Below, in pieces: positions 63,204 through 64,000 of a stretch of DNA of 64,000 nt. The notes under the pieces are model-generated. The model made no database searches. It saw nothing but the letters and a program-made list of their open reading frames with translations, and was not told the DNA's origin. Position 1 is the stretch's first letter. Each line of letters begins with the position of its first letter. The DNA comes from Acidibrevibacterium fodinaquatile (lineage in GTDB: Bacteria; Pseudomonadota; Alphaproteobacteria; Acetobacterales; Acetobacteraceae): positions 1,860,001-1,924,000 of the forward strand of contig NZ_CP029176.1 in assembly GCF_003352165.1 (NCBI RefSeq), in the 5' to 3' direction. The position numbers and the translations under genes are program-made.

Positions 63204-63388
63204 CCCTCGCACGGCTTCGGCGGCGAATTGCTGAGCAGCCGGTGACGGAAGTCGCGATAGGCATTGCCGTTCCAGATCTCGCGAAGCGTCTGCTGCGTCG
63301 CGTCGCCGAGCGTGTAGTTGTCATAGCCGCGCGCGGAGAAGGGCGCGATGCAGCACGGCAGCGCGCGGCCATGCGCGGTGAAATACAT
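63179..63388 (-). pseudogene. radical-SAM SPASM C-terminal fragment, copy 2
   Basis: 69 residues from MYFTAHGRALPCCIAPFSAR through DATQQTLREIWNGNAYRDF to KPCEGCGLRWSL. Keeps both paired Cys and the later CxxC, so the cluster ligands are intact, but the N-terminal catalytic part is absent. The frame may extend a few codons upstream (NLQL) before the IS21 end at about 63393-63420. Confidence 0.78.
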
Positions 63389-63396
63389 CAGCTGCA

Positions 63397-63488
63397 GATT
63401 CCGACGGAAGCCGGCCGGGGATTCCGATTTGATGTCGGCCAGCGTTCCGATTTGAAGCCGGCCACCATTCCGATTTAATTCCGGCCAC
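63397..63488 (+). repeat. four 23-bp units in IS21 left end
   Basis: Units at 63397, 63420, 63443 and 63466, pattern ATTCCGATTTnAnnCCGGCC; the first departs most (GACGG in place of GATTTG). IS21-type elements carry such multiple terminal repeats as transposase binding sites. Confidence 0.85.
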
Positions 63489-63570
63489 CTGGCGGGGATT
63501 TTTCAGCGTTTTCGGCTGGGTCAGCAACTCGGGCAACTGTCCTCTCGTTACCATCAACGAGGAGGGCTGG

Positions 63571-64000
63571 ATGCCGGCGAAGAGAGAGCTGACGATGCGG
63601 CAGATACGACAAACCTTACGGCTGGCCAGTGACGGCATCAGCGCCAGGGCGATGGGGCGGATGCTGGGCGTGGCGCGGAGCACGATCCAGGACAATCTGA
63701 AGCGGGCGCAGGCAGCGGGGCTGGCGTGGCCGTTGCCGGCCGACCTCAGTGATGCGGTTTTGGAGGAGCGGCTGTTTGCCCGCAGCGGCGCGCCGCGGGG
63801 GGTGCGCCGGCGCGCCGAGCCGGTCTGGAGCGAGCTGGTCTGCGAGCTCAAGCGCCCGGGCGTGAACCTGATGGTGCTGTGGGAGGAATATCGCGCCGGG
63901 CATCCGGAAGGGTACAGCTACAGCCGGTTCTGCGATTTGTTCAGGGAGTTCGAGGCACGGCTGTCACCGGTCATGCGCCAGGAGCACCGGGCGGGCGACA
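63571..64000 (+). CDS. istA: IS21-family transposase IstA, N-terminal part
   Basis: 143 complete codons to the window edge. Start ATG 63571 with GAGGAGG upstream. MRQIRQTLRLASDGISARAM, then GRMLGVARSTIQDNLKRAQA is the HTH of IstA; LVCELKRPGVNLMVLWEEYR and GYSYSRFCDLFREFEARLSP are the usual next parts. The DDE catalytic core is beyond the window. Confidence 0.9.
   Translation, partial: MPAKRELTMRQIRQTLRLASDGISARAMGRMLGVARSTIQDNLKRAQAAGLAWPLPADLSDAVLEERLFARSGAPRGVRRRAEPVWSELVCELKRPGVNLMVLWEEYRAGHPEGYSYSRFCDLFREFEARLSPVMRQEHRAGD

Larger units (their letters stand above)
63393..64000 (+). mobile_element. IS21-family element, left end (runs off window)
   Basis: Composed of a terminal array of 23-bp repeats (63397-63488) and a transposase gene continuing past the window. 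A TG at about 63393 could be the outer end, but the first repeat unit may be host sequence, so the true edge is within 63393-63420. IstB should lie further right. Confidence 0.75.

Noticed and set aside
63397-63488. CRISPR-like regular repeats
   Set aside because: The units are contiguous with no spacers and lie at an IS21 end, so they are transposase-binding repeats.

Overview
The window is high-GC bacterial chromosome, almost entirely coding, with tightly packed and often ATGA-overlapping genes. Several features point to an alphaproteobacterium, most likely Rhodospirillales/Acetobacteraceae: a MucR/Ros zinc-finger regulator, a Mur-like Fur protein, an OlsB-type ornithine acyltransferase, an NDUFS4-like complex I accessory protein, GatCAB, the sdhCDAB order, and AT-rich palindromic intergenic repeats. 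This placement is inference from family content, not from a marker-gene comparison.

Layout. 1-781: 5' portion of an Mrr-like restriction endonuclease cut by the window edge. 996-11816: housekeeping genes on the minus strand (epmA; rpsF-rpsR-rplI; heparinase-family protein; rsmB; XRE regulator; lnt; 2-hydroxyacid dehydrogenase; olsB; fur; mucR). 11879-16011: a TusA-like protein, ruvX and the gatCAB operon. 16022-24980: a fused TRAP transporter and a fatty-acid/CoA operon (two acyl-CoA dehydrogenases, a CaiB-type CoA-transferase, an FMN reductase, a phosphatase), then an extended PIMT-like methyltransferase and an enoyl-CoA hydratase. 25550-30352: the prkA-yeaH-spoVR stress operon behind a long, repeat-bearing leader. 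30455-36245: a thiolase, then an IlvD-type sugar-acid dehydratase, isochorismatase-like hydrolase, SDR and second thiolase. 36349-39867: sdhCDAB. 39896-53414: phosphatase, MFS transporter, leuS-lptE-holA, a his operon (hisB-DUF2628-hisH-GNAT-hisA), an FAH-family hydrolase, a TPR protein, an epimerase-like protein and an alpha/beta hydrolase. 53533-54056: tRNA-Pro(UGG), the NDUFS4-like gene and tRNA-Arg(UCU).

Right of tRNA-Arg (about 54330-64000) the content changes to accessory genes. These are a LysR regulator, a compact glycosyltransferase operon, a detoxification-type module (two Asp-nucleophile alpha/beta hydrolases, AzoR, two NTF2-fold proteins), gene fragments, and the left end of an IS21-family element running off the window. 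Pieces of one ancestral locus (radical-SAM SPASM C-terminus plus start of a GT2 gene) occur twice, at 56214-56402 and at 63111-63388, so this region has been rearranged.

The two observations I consider most worth following are these. First, a low-GC isochorismatase-like gene sits between the IlvD-type dehydratase and the SDR. It is bracketed by a perfect 40-bp direct repeat that copies the 3' end of the dehydratase, so the two proteins end in the same 13 residues. Second, the duplicated and decaying SPASM/GT2 locus next to an IS21 end. I found no CRISPR array and no clear defence or secretion system beyond the partial endonuclease.
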